Source: CAZZBK01 sp964387325 (GTDB lineage: Bacteria > Planctomycetota > Planctomycetia > Pirellulales > PNKZ01). Taken from it: DNA of 64,000 nucleotides. The translations under genes and the position numbers were made by a program. The notes under the pieces are model-generated. The model worked only from the letters and a program-made list of their open reading frames with translations, was not told the origin of the DNA and made no database searches. Position 1 is the stretch's first letter. Each line of letters begins with the position of its first letter. This document shows, piece after piece, positions 33,044 to 41,868 of the stretch. The DNA lies in the NCBI GenBank assembly GCA_964387325.1, contig CAYLYE010000002.1, forward strand, positions 19,946 through 83,945. The letters are read 5' to 3'.

Positions 33044-33361
33044 CGGACGGCACTTCGTTTAAGCGGTAGAGGTGAGGCAACGTGTGCGGGCGACTCGATC
33101 CGAGCAAGTCTGTCGACCAAACGCCACGCGACCTTGAATCGAATCAGAAACATTTTGTGTCACACTTGAACGATTATACCAGTTGTGCGGGCTGGTGTTG
33201 CGAGACTTGTCAGGTTGTAGCGGTCGTGCGAGCGCGCAGCACTGGTAGCACAGAGAACCCTGGAAAGAATGAGCTTGAACGCTTATCGAGCGTTGGTAGA
33301 GTCGAAATGTAGGACCCACAACGATACGACCTCATGGCCGCGAATCGCCTCACTCATACTT
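33044..33361. other. Divergent intergenic region
   Basis: This 318-bp gap lies between the App1-like gene and the unknown gene at 33362. Apart from a short aacgct/agcgtt hairpin near 33280-33296 and the possible earlier start of the next gene at 33269, I see no gene, repeat or strong promoter pair. Confidence 0.4.
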
Positions 33362-33931
33362 ATGTCACAGTTACCACGAGTCCGCTGCGAAGAGATCGAT
33401 CACTTGTTGCGAAACGCTCAGTTACGCGACGAGTTGGAGCCGTATTGTGACGAGGCTGTGTACAGCCTCAACACCCGGCGGGTGCCAACCCCGATCGAGA
33501 ACGAATTCTTAGCCAGCATGCTCGAATGGGAGCGTGCGCCGATTGTCCCCATCGCGCAGTGGTTCGCCCCTGAATTGCAACTCCCCGCGCCCGAGTCACT
33601 CGACGACGCGCACATCCATTCGCTGTTGTGGGAAACCATTCAAAAACTCTTCGATGCCGGGATCGTCCTCGATTTCACCGATCATCTCTCGGACCGCCAA
33701 CTGTATACGATTATCTATCGCGACATCCTGCCTGCCCCTGAGAAGCGAATCAATCGTCGCGATAATTTCTTGCATTGGGACTGCGCCAATTCGGCCGACG
33801 ATCCGGAAACTTGGTTGCGTTACTACGCCGACGAAGAAGAGCGTCGTGAATGGCTCGAGACCGACGACGCGCCGTTGCCGGCGGTCGAGCCGCTGCCGTA
33901 TCCACGCCAGCTGCCACGACGACCGTTGTAA
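33362..33931 (+). CDS. Conserved protein of unknown function
   Basis: This 189-residue, acidic, mostly helical protein begins with MSQLPRVRCEEIDHLLRNAQ, has a middle rich in aromatic residues (APIVPIAQWFAPELQLP, IQKLFDAGIVLDFTDHLSD), and ends in a proline-rich tail (LPYPRQLPRRPL). No signal peptide or membrane segment is visible, so it is probably cytoplasmic. I do not recognise its family. The start at 33362 keeps the conserved-looking part; an in-frame ATG at 33269 would add 31 residues that do not look structured. Confidence 0.72.
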   Translation: MSQLPRVRCEEIDHLLRNAQLRDELEPYCDEAVYSLNTRRVPTPIENEFLASMLEWERAPIVPIAQWFAPELQLPAPESLDDAHIHSLLWETIQKLFDAGIVLDFTDHLSDRQLYTIIYRDILPAPEKRINRRDNFLHWDCANSADDPETWLRYYADEEERREWLETDDAPLPAVEPLPYPRQLPRRPL

Positions 33932-33973
33932 AATCATGTTGAGTTCATGGAAGGTGGGTGACGGACGGGACTT

Positions 33974-34021
33974 CCAGCGCAGAGGAGTGAGTGTCGCAAC
34001 AACGCTCCTCCTCTGCGTTGG
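33974..34021 (+). terminator. 14-bp-stem hairpin between two small genes
   Basis: The arms around cgcagaggag (33978-33987) and ctcctctgcg (34008-34017) are perfect complements and the stem extends outward to 14 bp with one G-U pair; the loop is 20 nt. There is only a weak pyrimidine run after it. It lies 43 bp after the gene at 33362 and 46 bp before the lipoyl-like gene, so it may end one transcript or fold in the leader of the next. Confidence 0.55.
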
Positions 34022-34066
34022 CCCTTGCTCCGCTTCTACAAGTCACCCCGCGGAGGTTTCTCGATC

Positions 34067-34303
34067 GTGCGGCACGAAATCCGCCTTCCTGACTTAGGGC
34101 TCGCTGCCGTTCAGTTGAGCCTGTGGCTCGTCGACGTCGGACGGCGTGTCCGTGCAGGTGACCGCATCGTCGAAGTGCTCGCCGACGGCATCACGGTCGA
34201 TCTCAGCGCGCCAGCCACCGGAACGCTTGTCGAGCAATCTGTCTCGGAAGACGAACCGCTCGTCGTTGGACAAACCCTGGGCATCATCGAGGGTGACGAG
34301 TAA
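34067..34303 (+). CDS. Small biotinyl/lipoyl-like domain protein lacking the modified lysine
   Basis: This 78-residue protein is a single biotinyl/lipoyl-like hammerhead domain: IRLPDLG at the start, LWLVDVGRRVRAGDRIVEVL, LSAPATGTLVEQ and GQTLGIIEGDE at the end. In lipoyl domains the turn holds a lysine (usually DKA or MKM) that carries the cofactor. Here the same turn reads ADGITVDL, with no lysine, so the domain probably cannot be lipoylated or biotinylated. I start it at the GTG at 34067, 10 bases after a perfect GGAGG; the frame from 34025 has no ribosome-binding site. A scaffold or binding role is possible. Confidence 0.8.
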   Translation: MRHEIRLPDLGLAAVQLSLWLVDVGRRVRAGDRIVEVLADGITVDLSAPATGTLVEQSVSEDEPLVVGQTLGIIEGDE

Positions 34304-34333
34304 TTATGCGGCGCCTACACACGCAAGCGGCGT

Positions 34334-35341
34334 TTATCGCTGAGCTTCGCTTCTCAGGCGGAGTAAGAGCTTGGCCAGATCTTTGGGCAGCGGCATCGAG
34401 TAATGGTGCATCTCGCCAGTCATCGGATGCTTAAAGCCTAGCTCGGCCGCATGCAGTGCCAGACGCGGTGCTCCGCTGCGGTCGACCATCGGCGGAGCAT
34501 GCAGCGGCTGCAAGTAAACCTTCTCACCACAGACCGGGTGCCCCAACTCCGAAAGATGGATGCGGATCTGATGCGTGCGGCCGGTTTCCAGTTGGCACTC
34601 GATGAGTGTGTAGTTTCCCAGCTTCTCGACCGGACGGATGTGCGTGACGGCATCCTTGCCCAACGAAGGGTTGGTGGTGCTGCCGCGTCGACCGTCCCCT
34701 CGATCGCGCACCAAGCGCGAGGAAATTGTTTGCGGGCCCACCTCGCCCAGCACGATCGCCAAGTACGTCCGCTCGGTCGTGTGCTTACGAAATTGCTGGC
34801 CCAGCTCACGCTCGGCCGGGATACTCCGGGCAAAGACCATCAGGCCGCTCGTCTCGCGATCCAACCGATGTACGGGCCGCACCGGAGGCATACGCATCGA
34901 GTTCGGCTTTTGACCTTGGCCTCGTTTGATGGGCGGTTTGGACTGCCGCTTCGACAAGATGCGAGGTAGCACATCCTCAAGCGTCGGGTTGTTGCGTCGA
35001 CGCTGTGGAGACCAATCTTGCTCTTCATGGTGCCGCACGCTCGTCATGCCCGAGGGCTTCTCGACAACCACGACGTGAGCATCGAGATAGCGCAGCTTGA
35101 CGTCATCCTCGCGGGCCGGTGGCGCAATAGGGTTGGCGATCACCTTGATCACCTCACCGGGCTTGAGTCGTCGGGCTTCGTCCTGACAGAGGTTGCCGTT
35201 GACCAGCACGCGGCGTGTGCGAATGAGCTGCTGCACGTGTGACCAGGCGGGCTTGCCCGGCAGCCACAGGCGCAAGGCCGCCGCGAGCGTCAGCCGCGCT
35301 GAGTCTTCGCCAACGCGGAACACATGTTCGTCCTGGGGCAT
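34334..35341 (-). CDS. RluA-family pseudouridine synthase
   Basis: This 335-residue protein has an N-terminal S4-like RNA-binding region (PAWSHVQQLIRTRRVLVNG, LKPGEVIKVI) and an RluA catalytic domain with VEKPSGMTSV, the catalytic motif HRLDRETSGLMVFA, LETGRTHQIRIHL and GHPVCGEKVY. It would isomerise uridines in 23S rRNA or tRNA; which site cannot be read. A charged insertion of about 45 residues (rich in K, R, P and Q) sits between the KPSG and HRLD motifs and is longer than usual for the family. I start it at the ATG at 35341; the longer frame lacks homology-like sequence. Confidence 0.92.
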   Translation of the reverse strand: MPQDEHVFRVGEDSARLTLAAALRLWLPGKPAWSHVQQLIRTRRVLVNGNLCQDEARRLKPGEVIKVIANPIAPPAREDDVKLRYLDAHVVVVEKPSGMTSVRHHEEQDWSPQRRRNNPTLEDVLPRILSKRQSKPPIKRGQGQKPNSMRMPPVRPVHRLDRETSGLMVFARSIPAERELGQQFRKHTTERTYLAIVLGEVGPQTISSRLVRDRGDGRRGSTTNPSLGKDAVTHIRPVEKLGNYTLIECQLETGRTHQIRIHLSELGHPVCGEKVYLQPLHAPPMVDRSGAPRLALHAAELGFKHPMTGEMHHYSMPLPKDLAKLLLRLRSEAQR

Positions 35342-35530
35342 GCCAGCGGTTCGAGAGGAAAGGGGGGGCGAGGGTTTTGCGACCGTCACGAAAAGATCGC
35401 CAATCTGAGCGTAGTTGACCCGAGGCGTGCCGTCTAGCGGGCAAACTCGACTCAATTCGAGTTTGCAGATCGCCGCTGATCTACAATACTGTCTCCAGGC
35501 ACTTCTGTTCACCTTGTAGGGTTGTTCTCA

Positions 35531-36568
35531 ATGACTGATTCGATCTGGCAGCATGGCTTACGCACCGCCCTGCGGTCGCGGACCGAGTTTCGTGGCGATG
35601 TCGAATTGCTGGCCATTCCCGCAGCGCTCGATTTTTACCTCACCGAGCTGCGCGAGCTGTTCGATCGCCTGGGACGCAAACTCAATGACAGCGAGCTTGA
35701 CCAGTTGCGGCAACTGCTGGGAACAGCCTTGGATGGGGCATTCGAGCAAGGAAGTGCCAACAAGGTCGTCGTGCATTACGCGCTCACCGCCTCGCCCGGC
35801 ATGGATAAAAACCTGGCGCTGCATGTGACCACTCTGACAATCGATTTGAATGAACAATATCGTCGTTGGCTCGAGCAGCGTCAGGGGCAGCCATTCGGAG
35901 CACATCCCGACGCGCGGGTCGTGTCAATCCTGGAACAGTTGGGGACACCAGCCTCGGCGCCGGTGCTCGATGTCGGAGCAGGGACCGGTCGCAACGCGAT
36001 CTACATGGCGCAGCGAGGCTTCCCGGTCGACGCTGTCGAAGCGACACCGGTCATGCTCGACAACTTGCAGGCCGCCATCACGTCGATTCATGTGCCGCTG
36101 CAAATCATCGCCGGCAACGTGCTCGACCCCGAGTTGAAATTATGCGGCGGCCATTATGCGTTGATTTTGGCCAGCGAGGTAGCGCCCCATTTTCGCCGCG
36201 ACGGCTCGTTGGAGCGTTTGATCGAGCGTTGTACGGCGGCTTTGCGATCCGACGGACGATTGGTGCTGAACCTGTTTTTGGCGCGCGACGATTACCTGCC
36301 CGACGCGCTGGCCGAGCAGCTTTCAGAAACGCTCTGGTCGACGATCTACACGCGCAGCGAGTTGCATCGCGCCCTGCAAGGGTTGCCGCTCGTGGTCGAA
36401 AGTGACGACTCGGCCTATGAGTACGAATGGCGAAATCTGCCGCCATTCGCTTGGCCCCCGACGAGTTGGTTCGAAGCCTGGGCGCGTTGCGAAGGGCTGT
36501 TCCTCACGGTCGACTCCGCTCAATTACCGGTCGAGCTGCGGTGGGTCGTGCTCCGTAAGTCGACATAG
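35531..36568 (+). CDS. Class I SAM-dependent methyltransferase
   Basis: This 345-residue protein has an N-terminal helical region of about 120 residues without a recognised domain, then a Rossmann-type methyltransferase core with VLDVGAGTGRNAIYMAQRGF (motif I), DAVEATPVMLDNLQ (motif II), and YALILASEVAPHFRRDG and LRSDGRLVLNLFL further on. SAM binding is therefore clear, and the substrate is not. No signal peptide is present, so it is cytoplasmic. A TACAAT box at 35482-35487 lies about 44 bp before the ATG. It is divergent from the pseudouridine synthase gene and has no operon partner on its strand. Confidence 0.85.
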   Translation: MTDSIWQHGLRTALRSRTEFRGDVELLAIPAALDFYLTELRELFDRLGRKLNDSELDQLRQLLGTALDGAFEQGSANKVVVHYALTASPGMDKNLALHVTTLTIDLNEQYRRWLEQRQGQPFGAHPDARVVSILEQLGTPASAPVLDVGAGTGRNAIYMAQRGFPVDAVEATPVMLDNLQAAITSIHVPLQIIAGNVLDPELKLCGGHYALILASEVAPHFRRDGSLERLIERCTAALRSDGRLVLNLFLARDDYLPDALAEQLSETLWSTIYTRSELHRALQGLPLVVESDDSAYEYEWRNLPPFAWPPTSWFEAWARCEGLFLTVDSAQLPVELRWVVLRKST

Positions 36569-36603
36569 CCGGGGCGAAACGGCCTTGAATTCAGTGCCAG
36601 CTG

Positions 36604-36693
36604 CTAGTCTCCGAGCGTAAGCCGAGCCGTGATGCCGATCACGACAAAAAGGAGCAGGGTGACGACACTCACGGCTACCAACGACTCGAACAT
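36604..36693 (-). CDS. Possible 29-residue single-span membrane peptide
   Basis: This small frame encodes 29 residues that are mostly one hydrophobic span (VAVSVVTLLLFVVIGITARL) with an acidic start (MFES) and end. An AGGA ribosome-binding site lies 9 bases before the ATG. It follows the TPR-glycosyltransferase gene by 108 bp on the same strand. Short single-span proteins are often missed, but there is no family to confirm this one, so it is a candidate only. Confidence 0.4.
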   Translation of the reverse strand: MFESLVAVSVVTLLLFVVIGITARLTLGD

Positions 36694-36801
36694 CTTTGTT
36701 AATCCTTGCGATGAAATTCCGAACAGCAGAACGACCAGCGCCTATTTTTATCGCAGCCAGGGCGAGTTGTCACCCCCGGACAGGAGCGAGCGAAGGGCCG
36801 T

Positions 36802-38883
36802 TTAGCGAGCCGCTCCTCGCCCCTCCGCGCAAACCCGCTCAAAATAGCTTTCATGCTCGCGAACCGTTCGTGGATCCAGGAACAGCGACTCGCCGGCCGT
36901 CTTGATTCGCTGCGCGAGGGCGCGTCGCGCTTCGCGATCGTGTGCCAACTGCCGGGCGATGCAAACATAGTCAGCCGGTGAGCTGGCCAGGGTGTCTTGA
37001 ATACCCAGCTCCCGATACACACCGAGCGTCCAACGTCCGCGCTGATAGGCACCCGGCAGCGAGACGACGGGCGTGCCGACGGCGACGGTGTCGTAGACGG
37101 TATTCGCGCCGCCGCCATAGTGCAGCGTATCGAGGGCGACATCGGCGAGAGCCACGACGTTCAGATACTCGGGGCGATCCATCCGCTCAAGCACCTGCAC
37201 GCGCCGCTCGACCGCGGGGATCGACCCGCGCAGCCGCTCGATGAGTCGCGCGGTGATGCGTGGCTGGGCGTCGGCAATAATCAGCAGTCGGCCGAGCGGA
37301 TCGCCGTTCATCAGCTCGCCGAGGATCGCGTCGAAGTCGGGATGGTACTTGCGCAGATTCTGTGTGCAAATGTAGAGATGCTCTTGCGCCGACCAACCAT
37401 AATGGGCCCGGTCGCGGAGCCGATCAGGCAAGGCAGGGCGCTCGTAACAGGTGGGCAAAGCCTGCATACGCACCAGCGACTCGCTGAACTGCGACGACGC
37501 CGACTCGGGCTCGATCAAGTCGCACGATACAAAGTCTTGGATGCGCGGATTGCCACTGGTGATTGGCCAGCCCCATGTGCTCGACTGTCGCGGCGCGGGC
37601 TGAAAGAACGGCAGGAAGTAGTTCGTCGAATCGGTTCCCACTTCCCAGTAGTGAAGCACGTCGAATCGCGCGTCACGAATGGCCTGGGCGGCCTCGACTA
37701 GTTTTTCGCTCAGGACCAGATACTCGCCATCGGCAATGCGGATCATCTGCTTGAGGACGTTCGCTCCGCTGCGCGAGCAGATCACGCGCACATCGAATTT
37801 GGCGCGTGAGAGCCGCTCGGCGATACCTCCCCAGCAGCGTGCAAAGACCCCTTCATGCCCATGAGTGACGACAATCCCGACGCGCGGCTTGCCCGAATTG
37901 GGCAACAGCTCAAGAGGCTGGATCGCACTGGTGAACAGTGCTGCGTACCGCTGCATGAGTTCGCACACCTCGTGCCCTTGATAGGCCAAGGCCATCGGGG
38001 GCTCGGCCCCGCTAGAGTGCAACGTCGCCAGATCGAGTTGCGGCGCGTCGTGTTGCAAACGCTCGATGGTTTGCCGCAATTCGACTGGAAACCGCTCGAC
38101 ATACGCCCGGTGCGGAGGAATCACCTCGGCGAGCGCTGAGAGCCGCAGTTGTGCCGTCAGCGTGTCGAGTTTGTCCGTCAGGCCGCGACGGTAGCACTGC
38201 TCGGCCGTGGCTAGGTCTCCCTGCGCTTGCCAAGCCTGGGCAAGCGAGACGGCAATGTCGAGGTTCTCGGGTTTGAGTCGCTCGGCTTCGCTCAGGTGTT
38301 TGATTGCCTGGCCGAGTTCGCCCAACTCGCTGTAACTGCAACCGAGATTAAGGTGCGTGTCGGCCGAGTGGGGTTGCAATTCGAGTGCGTGGCGATAATG
38401 GTCCACCGCAGTCTTGATCCGCCCCTCCTCGCGGAGAAAGTTAGCCAAATTGAAGTGCGCGTGAGCATAGTTAGGCCGCAACTGCAGTGCGCGCCGCAAC
38501 GCACCCTCGGTTTGCTCCCGGTCTCCGCGGGCTTTGAAGATCAGACTGAGGTTATAAACCGGTTCCGGAAATCGCGGCTGGAGGTGAATGGCGCGGCGGA
38601 AGCAAAGCTCGGCCTCGTCGAGTTTCCCTTGCTGACGCAATAACTCTCCTAGATTGTTGCAGATCACGGCGTCGCGCGGTTGCAGTTCATGGGCGCGCCG
38701 CAACATAACCTCCGCCTCGGCGTGTCGTTCGGCGCGGCTGAGGATCATGCCGAGCATATGTCGTGCGTCGAAATGGTTCGGCTGTCGTTGGATCAATTCG
38801 CGACAGACACGTTCGGCGCCGACCCAATCACTGGCCTGAAAACAGCGGATCGCAGATTCAAAGGTGAGCTGAGTGGCAGTCAT
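36802..38883 (-). CDS. TPR protein with GT41-like glycosyltransferase domain
   Basis: This 693-residue protein has about seven tetratricopeptide repeats in the first 270 residues (for example AVICNNLGELLRQQGKLDEA, YAHAHFNLANFLREEGR) and a C-terminal GT-B glycosyltransferase part. Seen there are PRVGIVVTHGHEGVF, HLYICTQNLRKYHPDFDAIL, LDTLHYGGGANTVYDTVAVG and GTPVVSLPGAYQRGR. The second half resembles the C-lobe of O-GlcNAc-transferase/SPINDLY-type enzymes (GT41), but the N-lobe motif is VTHGHEG, unlike the usual SADxxxH, so it is a divergent member. It may glycosylate proteins held by the TPRs. It follows the GT61 gene by 81 bp. Confidence 0.85.
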   Translation of the reverse strand: MTATQLTFESAIRCFQASDWVGAERVCRELIQRQPNHFDARHMLGMILSRAERHAEAEVMLRRAHELQPRDAVICNNLGELLRQQGKLDEAELCFRRAIHLQPRFPEPVYNLSLIFKARGDREQTEGALRRALQLRPNYAHAHFNLANFLREEGRIKTAVDHYRHALELQPHSADTHLNLGCSYSELGELGQAIKHLSEAERLKPENLDIAVSLAQAWQAQGDLATAEQCYRRGLTDKLDTLTAQLRLSALAEVIPPHRAYVERFPVELRQTIERLQHDAPQLDLATLHSSGAEPPMALAYQGHEVCELMQRYAALFTSAIQPLELLPNSGKPRVGIVVTHGHEGVFARCWGGIAERLSRAKFDVRVICSRSGANVLKQMIRIADGEYLVLSEKLVEAAQAIRDARFDVLHYWEVGTDSTNYFLPFFQPAPRQSSTWGWPITSGNPRIQDFVSCDLIEPESASSQFSESLVRMQALPTCYERPALPDRLRDRAHYGWSAQEHLYICTQNLRKYHPDFDAILGELMNGDPLGRLLIIADAQPRITARLIERLRGSIPAVERRVQVLERMDRPEYLNVVALADVALDTLHYGGGANTVYDTVAVGTPVVSLPGAYQRGRWTLGVYRELGIQDTLASSPADYVCIARQLAHDREARRALAQRIKTAGESLFLDPRTVREHESYFERVCAEGRGAAR

Positions 38884-38964
38884 CGAGATAGACAGACTCG
38901 GTACGGAAAAGAATATCGCAAAATTCTATCGTAATCACCAGGATCGGTTTTCGTCGCCGCTCAA

Positions 38965-40161
38965 CTACAGAAGTTGATCCAAAATCTGCCGCAACTCGTT
39001 GAGGTCGACCGTGAAATCGCGATCCTGATTGACGACCGGCCCGCTCAGGAGAGCATAGCGCTGGCGCAAAGCGCTCGCGAGGACCCAAAAGACATGGTTC
39101 ATCGTGTCGCGCGGATGCAATTCGAGCAACGTCAACGTCTCCGGGCCGAATACAATGTTGGTCAGTCCTGAGCCGTGAGGACCGACCACGATCTGTGCCT
39201 CCGAGAGAAGCCGGACCTGATCGATGAACGGTATCGTGGCCAGTTGCACCGTTTCAAACCCGAGCGATTGCAGGCACGCGATCAGGGCGCTCTCATTGAG
39301 CACGCGGCGATTAGGAGCGTCGCCACGCGAAATATACAGACGACGATGAGGTACCGCGATAGGGATACCGTAATACGAGTAAACTCGCTGGCGAATCCAT
39401 TGCAGCTGGGCAGGCCAAAAGTCGCCGCTGGCCGGAAAGTACAACCGCTCAATCTGCCAGTGGGTTGCGTCGAACGGCAAGCGTTGCTCGTTGGGCAACC
39501 CCAGCGCCGCGAGCGACTCGTGTTGAAACGAGTTGAGTGTACGAGGAAGCAAGACCGGGACGTCGCGCAAGGCCACGTGCTGTTCGAGCCACCACAGCCG
39601 CGCAAGACTGTTGATCATCCAGTGATGGTAGTTGAACGCCCAGGGTTGTGCGAGCAGCAGCGCCGCCCCGGCCAGGGTGCGTGTCGGCGTGGGATCGCGC
39701 AGCACGACGCGCGGCGGTCGCTGTGCCAAGCCCGGCCCTCCGGCGAGGCACTGCAAGTAGGCGCCGTCGTTCAGATTTTCGAGCGACCAGTACGATTCGG
39801 AGAATACCTGCCGATCATGCGACACGACCACGAACTTCTCGCCAATGAGCCGCGCGTCGGCAAGGCAATCCAGTCGCAATTCCGACAGCGGAAACGCATG
39901 CTGGTCGCGCAACGGAGACTGCGGCATAAAAAAGAACCGCTCTCGATCGAGGTCGATCAACTCGGGGCGCGGGCAGTCGAGGTGCGGCGGCGACTCGGCA
40001 CGCCAGTGTCGCGTGAGCCCGTTGGTGACCAGAAGGTCGTCGAGGCGATCGACCCGAGCGCTCGCTTGACGCAGCGCACTGATTCGCAATTCGAGCGGAT
40101 TCGATGACGACATCGGACGATGGACGATCAAAGGGGAATACGACTCAGCGACACTTCTCAT
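38965..40161 (-). CDS. GT61-family (DUF563) glycosyltransferase
   Basis: This 398-residue protein has DUF563 features: a central NYHHWMINSLARLWWL, then LYISRGDAPNRRVLNE, GFETVQLATIPFIDQVRLLS and GPHGSGLTNIVF. GT61 enzymes add xylose, arabinose or GlcNAc to glycans or proteins. No signal or membrane anchor is visible, so it would work in the cytoplasm, perhaps on lipid-linked or protein acceptors. It is the first gene of a probable two-gene unit with the TPR glycosyltransferase 81 bp downstream. An alternative ATG at 40113 is possible, since neither start has a clear ribosome-binding site. Confidence 0.86.
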   Translation of the reverse strand: MRSVAESYSPLIVHRPMSSSNPLELRISALRQASARVDRLDDLLVTNGLTRHWRAESPPHLDCPRPELIDLDRERFFFMPQSPLRDQHAFPLSELRLDCLADARLIGEKFVVVSHDRQVFSESYWSLENLNDGAYLQCLAGGPGLAQRPPRVVLRDPTPTRTLAGAALLLAQPWAFNYHHWMINSLARLWWLEQHVALRDVPVLLPRTLNSFQHESLAALGLPNEQRLPFDATHWQIERLYFPASGDFWPAQLQWIRQRVYSYYGIPIAVPHRRLYISRGDAPNRRVLNESALIACLQSLGFETVQLATIPFIDQVRLLSEAQIVVGPHGSGLTNIVFGPETLTLLELHPRDTMNHVFWVLASALRQRYALLSGPVVNQDRDFTVDLNELRQILDQLL

Positions 40162-40308
40162 GTGTGCGGAGCATTAACAGTAGCTCATGTGTTCTTTCAA
40201 TGCGAGAGCGGTCGAAGCGCCGAGAGGAGCAGGGGAGGGGCACAATTTTTGCGAAACCGGACAAGATCGACCGGGGTACAATAGGCAGACCCTTTCACCG
40301 GAGGCGTT

Positions 40309-41853
40309 ATGCAAGCTGGCTTGATCTCGTTGGCAATCGTGGTGTCGCTCGCCGCTCCCAGTGTGGAGACCCCGACATTCTCGAAACATGTCGCGCCGCT
40401 TGTCTGGAAACATTGCTCCGGCTGTCATCGGCAGGGCGAAGTGGGACCTTTTTCGCTGTTGACCTACGAGGACATGGCGAAACGGGCCGATTTTATAGTC
40501 GATATCACGTCGAGTCGACGCATGCCTCCGTGGAAGGCGGAGCCGAATTTCGGCAAGTTCCACGACGAGCGACGGCTGAGCGATGAGGAGCTAGCGACAT
40601 TGCGAGCCTGGGCGAAAGCCGGCGCGCCGCGTGGCGACGATCGAGATCTGCCCGAGCCGCCGAAGTTCACCGAGGGTTGGACGCTCGGCAAGCCGGACCT
40701 GATCTTGGAGATGCCCGAGGCATTTACTATCCCGGCCAGTGGTGCCGATATCTATCAATGCTTCGTGCTGCCGATTCCCACGAGCGAGCATCGAACGGTG
40801 GCGGCCGTCGAGTTTCGGCCAGGCAATCGGCGCGTGGTGCATCACGCCTTGCTGTTCCTCGACTCGAATGGCGCTGCGCGGAAGCGAGACGAGCGCGAGG
40901 CGGGACCGGGCTATCGCAGTTTTGGTGGCCCGGGGGTGATCCCCACCGGCGGCTTGGGTGGCTGGGCACCGGGCGCGATCCCCCGCTTCTTGCCCGAAGG
41001 GACCGGTATGTTCCTCCGCAAGGGGAGCGACCTCGTGTTGCAATTGCACTACCATCCGAGTGGCAAAGTCGAGAGCGACCGGTCGAGCGTTGGCATCTAT
41101 TTTACCAAGCAGCTCGCTCCGACAATCGTGGGAGGCTTGGCCGTTCGCAGTCGACAACTCAACATTCCGCCTGATGAGAAGCACTACCGTGTGACGGCCG
41201 AGAGCGAACCACTGCCGGTCGATGTGAACGTACTGGGCGTTGGCCCGCATATGCATTTACTTGGCCGACAAATGAAGGCCACGGCCCAAAAACCCGACGG
41301 CTCGACCGTGCCGCTCGTTTGGATCAAAGACTGGGATTTCAACTGGCAAGGGGGCTATGCCTTTGCGGAGCGCGTGCGACTCCCCAAGGGAAGTGTCATC
41401 CACGTCGAGGCTGAGTACGACAACTCGGCCGACAACCCGCACAACCCGAACTCGCCGCCGAAGCGGGTCCATTGGGGAGAGCAAACCACCGATGAGATGT
41501 GCTTGTTTAGTGTGCAATTGACGACCGACTCGGTAGCCGACCTGCGCAAGGTTGTGACGATGCGAGGCGCGAGACTGGGGGCCGCTTTGGTCGGCGGCGT
41601 CGAAGAGCAGGACCTGCCCGGTGGCGTCGCACTAGACCGCGCCGCACGCATCGAAGTGTTCGTCGACGCCCTGCTCGATCGCGGCTTCGTCATCCCCGAA
41701 CCGGCCCGCGAGTTGCTCAAGTTTTTCGACAAGGATAACGACGGTCGCCTGAGCCGCGAGGAGTACGATCAAATCCCCATCGACGTGCGCAATCGCATCC
41801 GTGACGAGATCCGTCGTCGGATTCGAGAAGTGGCCGAGCCATCGGGCGGCTGA
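40309..41853 (+). CDS. Cytochrome c / copper type II (PHM-DBM-like) monooxygenase / EF-hand fusion
   Basis: This 514-residue protein has a short signal peptide and a haem c motif CSGCH (36-40). It continues into a copper type II monooxygenase body with six ligands in the expected order: His178 and His179 (VVHHALLF), His247 (LQLHYHP), His314 and His316 (GPHMHLLGR) and Met397 (TTDEMCLF). It ends in a canonical EF-hand loop (474-485, DKDNDGRLSREE). In animals, PHM and DBM hydroxylate peptides or dopamine using ascorbate; here the fused cytochrome could supply electrons. Substrate is unknown. A GGAGG ribosome-binding site sits 4 bases before the ATG, and TACAAT lies at 40277-40282. Confidence 0.9.
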   Translation: MQAGLISLAIVVSLAAPSVETPTFSKHVAPLVWKHCSGCHRQGEVGPFSLLTYEDMAKRADFIVDITSSRRMPPWKAEPNFGKFHDERRLSDEELATLRAWAKAGAPRGDDRDLPEPPKFTEGWTLGKPDLILEMPEAFTIPASGADIYQCFVLPIPTSEHRTVAAVEFRPGNRRVVHHALLFLDSNGAARKRDEREAGPGYRSFGGPGVIPTGGLGGWAPGAIPRFLPEGTGMFLRKGSDLVLQLHYHPSGKVESDRSSVGIYFTKQLAPTIVGGLAVRSRQLNIPPDEKHYRVTAESEPLPVDVNVLGVGPHMHLLGRQMKATAQKPDGSTVPLVWIKDWDFNWQGGYAFAERVRLPKGSVIHVEAEYDNSADNPHNPNSPPKRVHWGEQTTDEMCLFSVQLTTDSVADLRKVVTMRGARLGAALVGGVEEQDLPGGVALDRAARIEVFVDALLDRGFVIPEPARELLKFFDKDNDGRLSREEYDQIPIDVRNRIRDEIRRRIREVAEPSGG

Positions 41854-41868
41854 TCTTAATCTCTCCCG

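Noticed and set aside
39175..40107. A 310-residue plus-strand frame
   Set aside because: Antisense to the GT61 gene, no recognisable domain, arginine-rich shadow composition.
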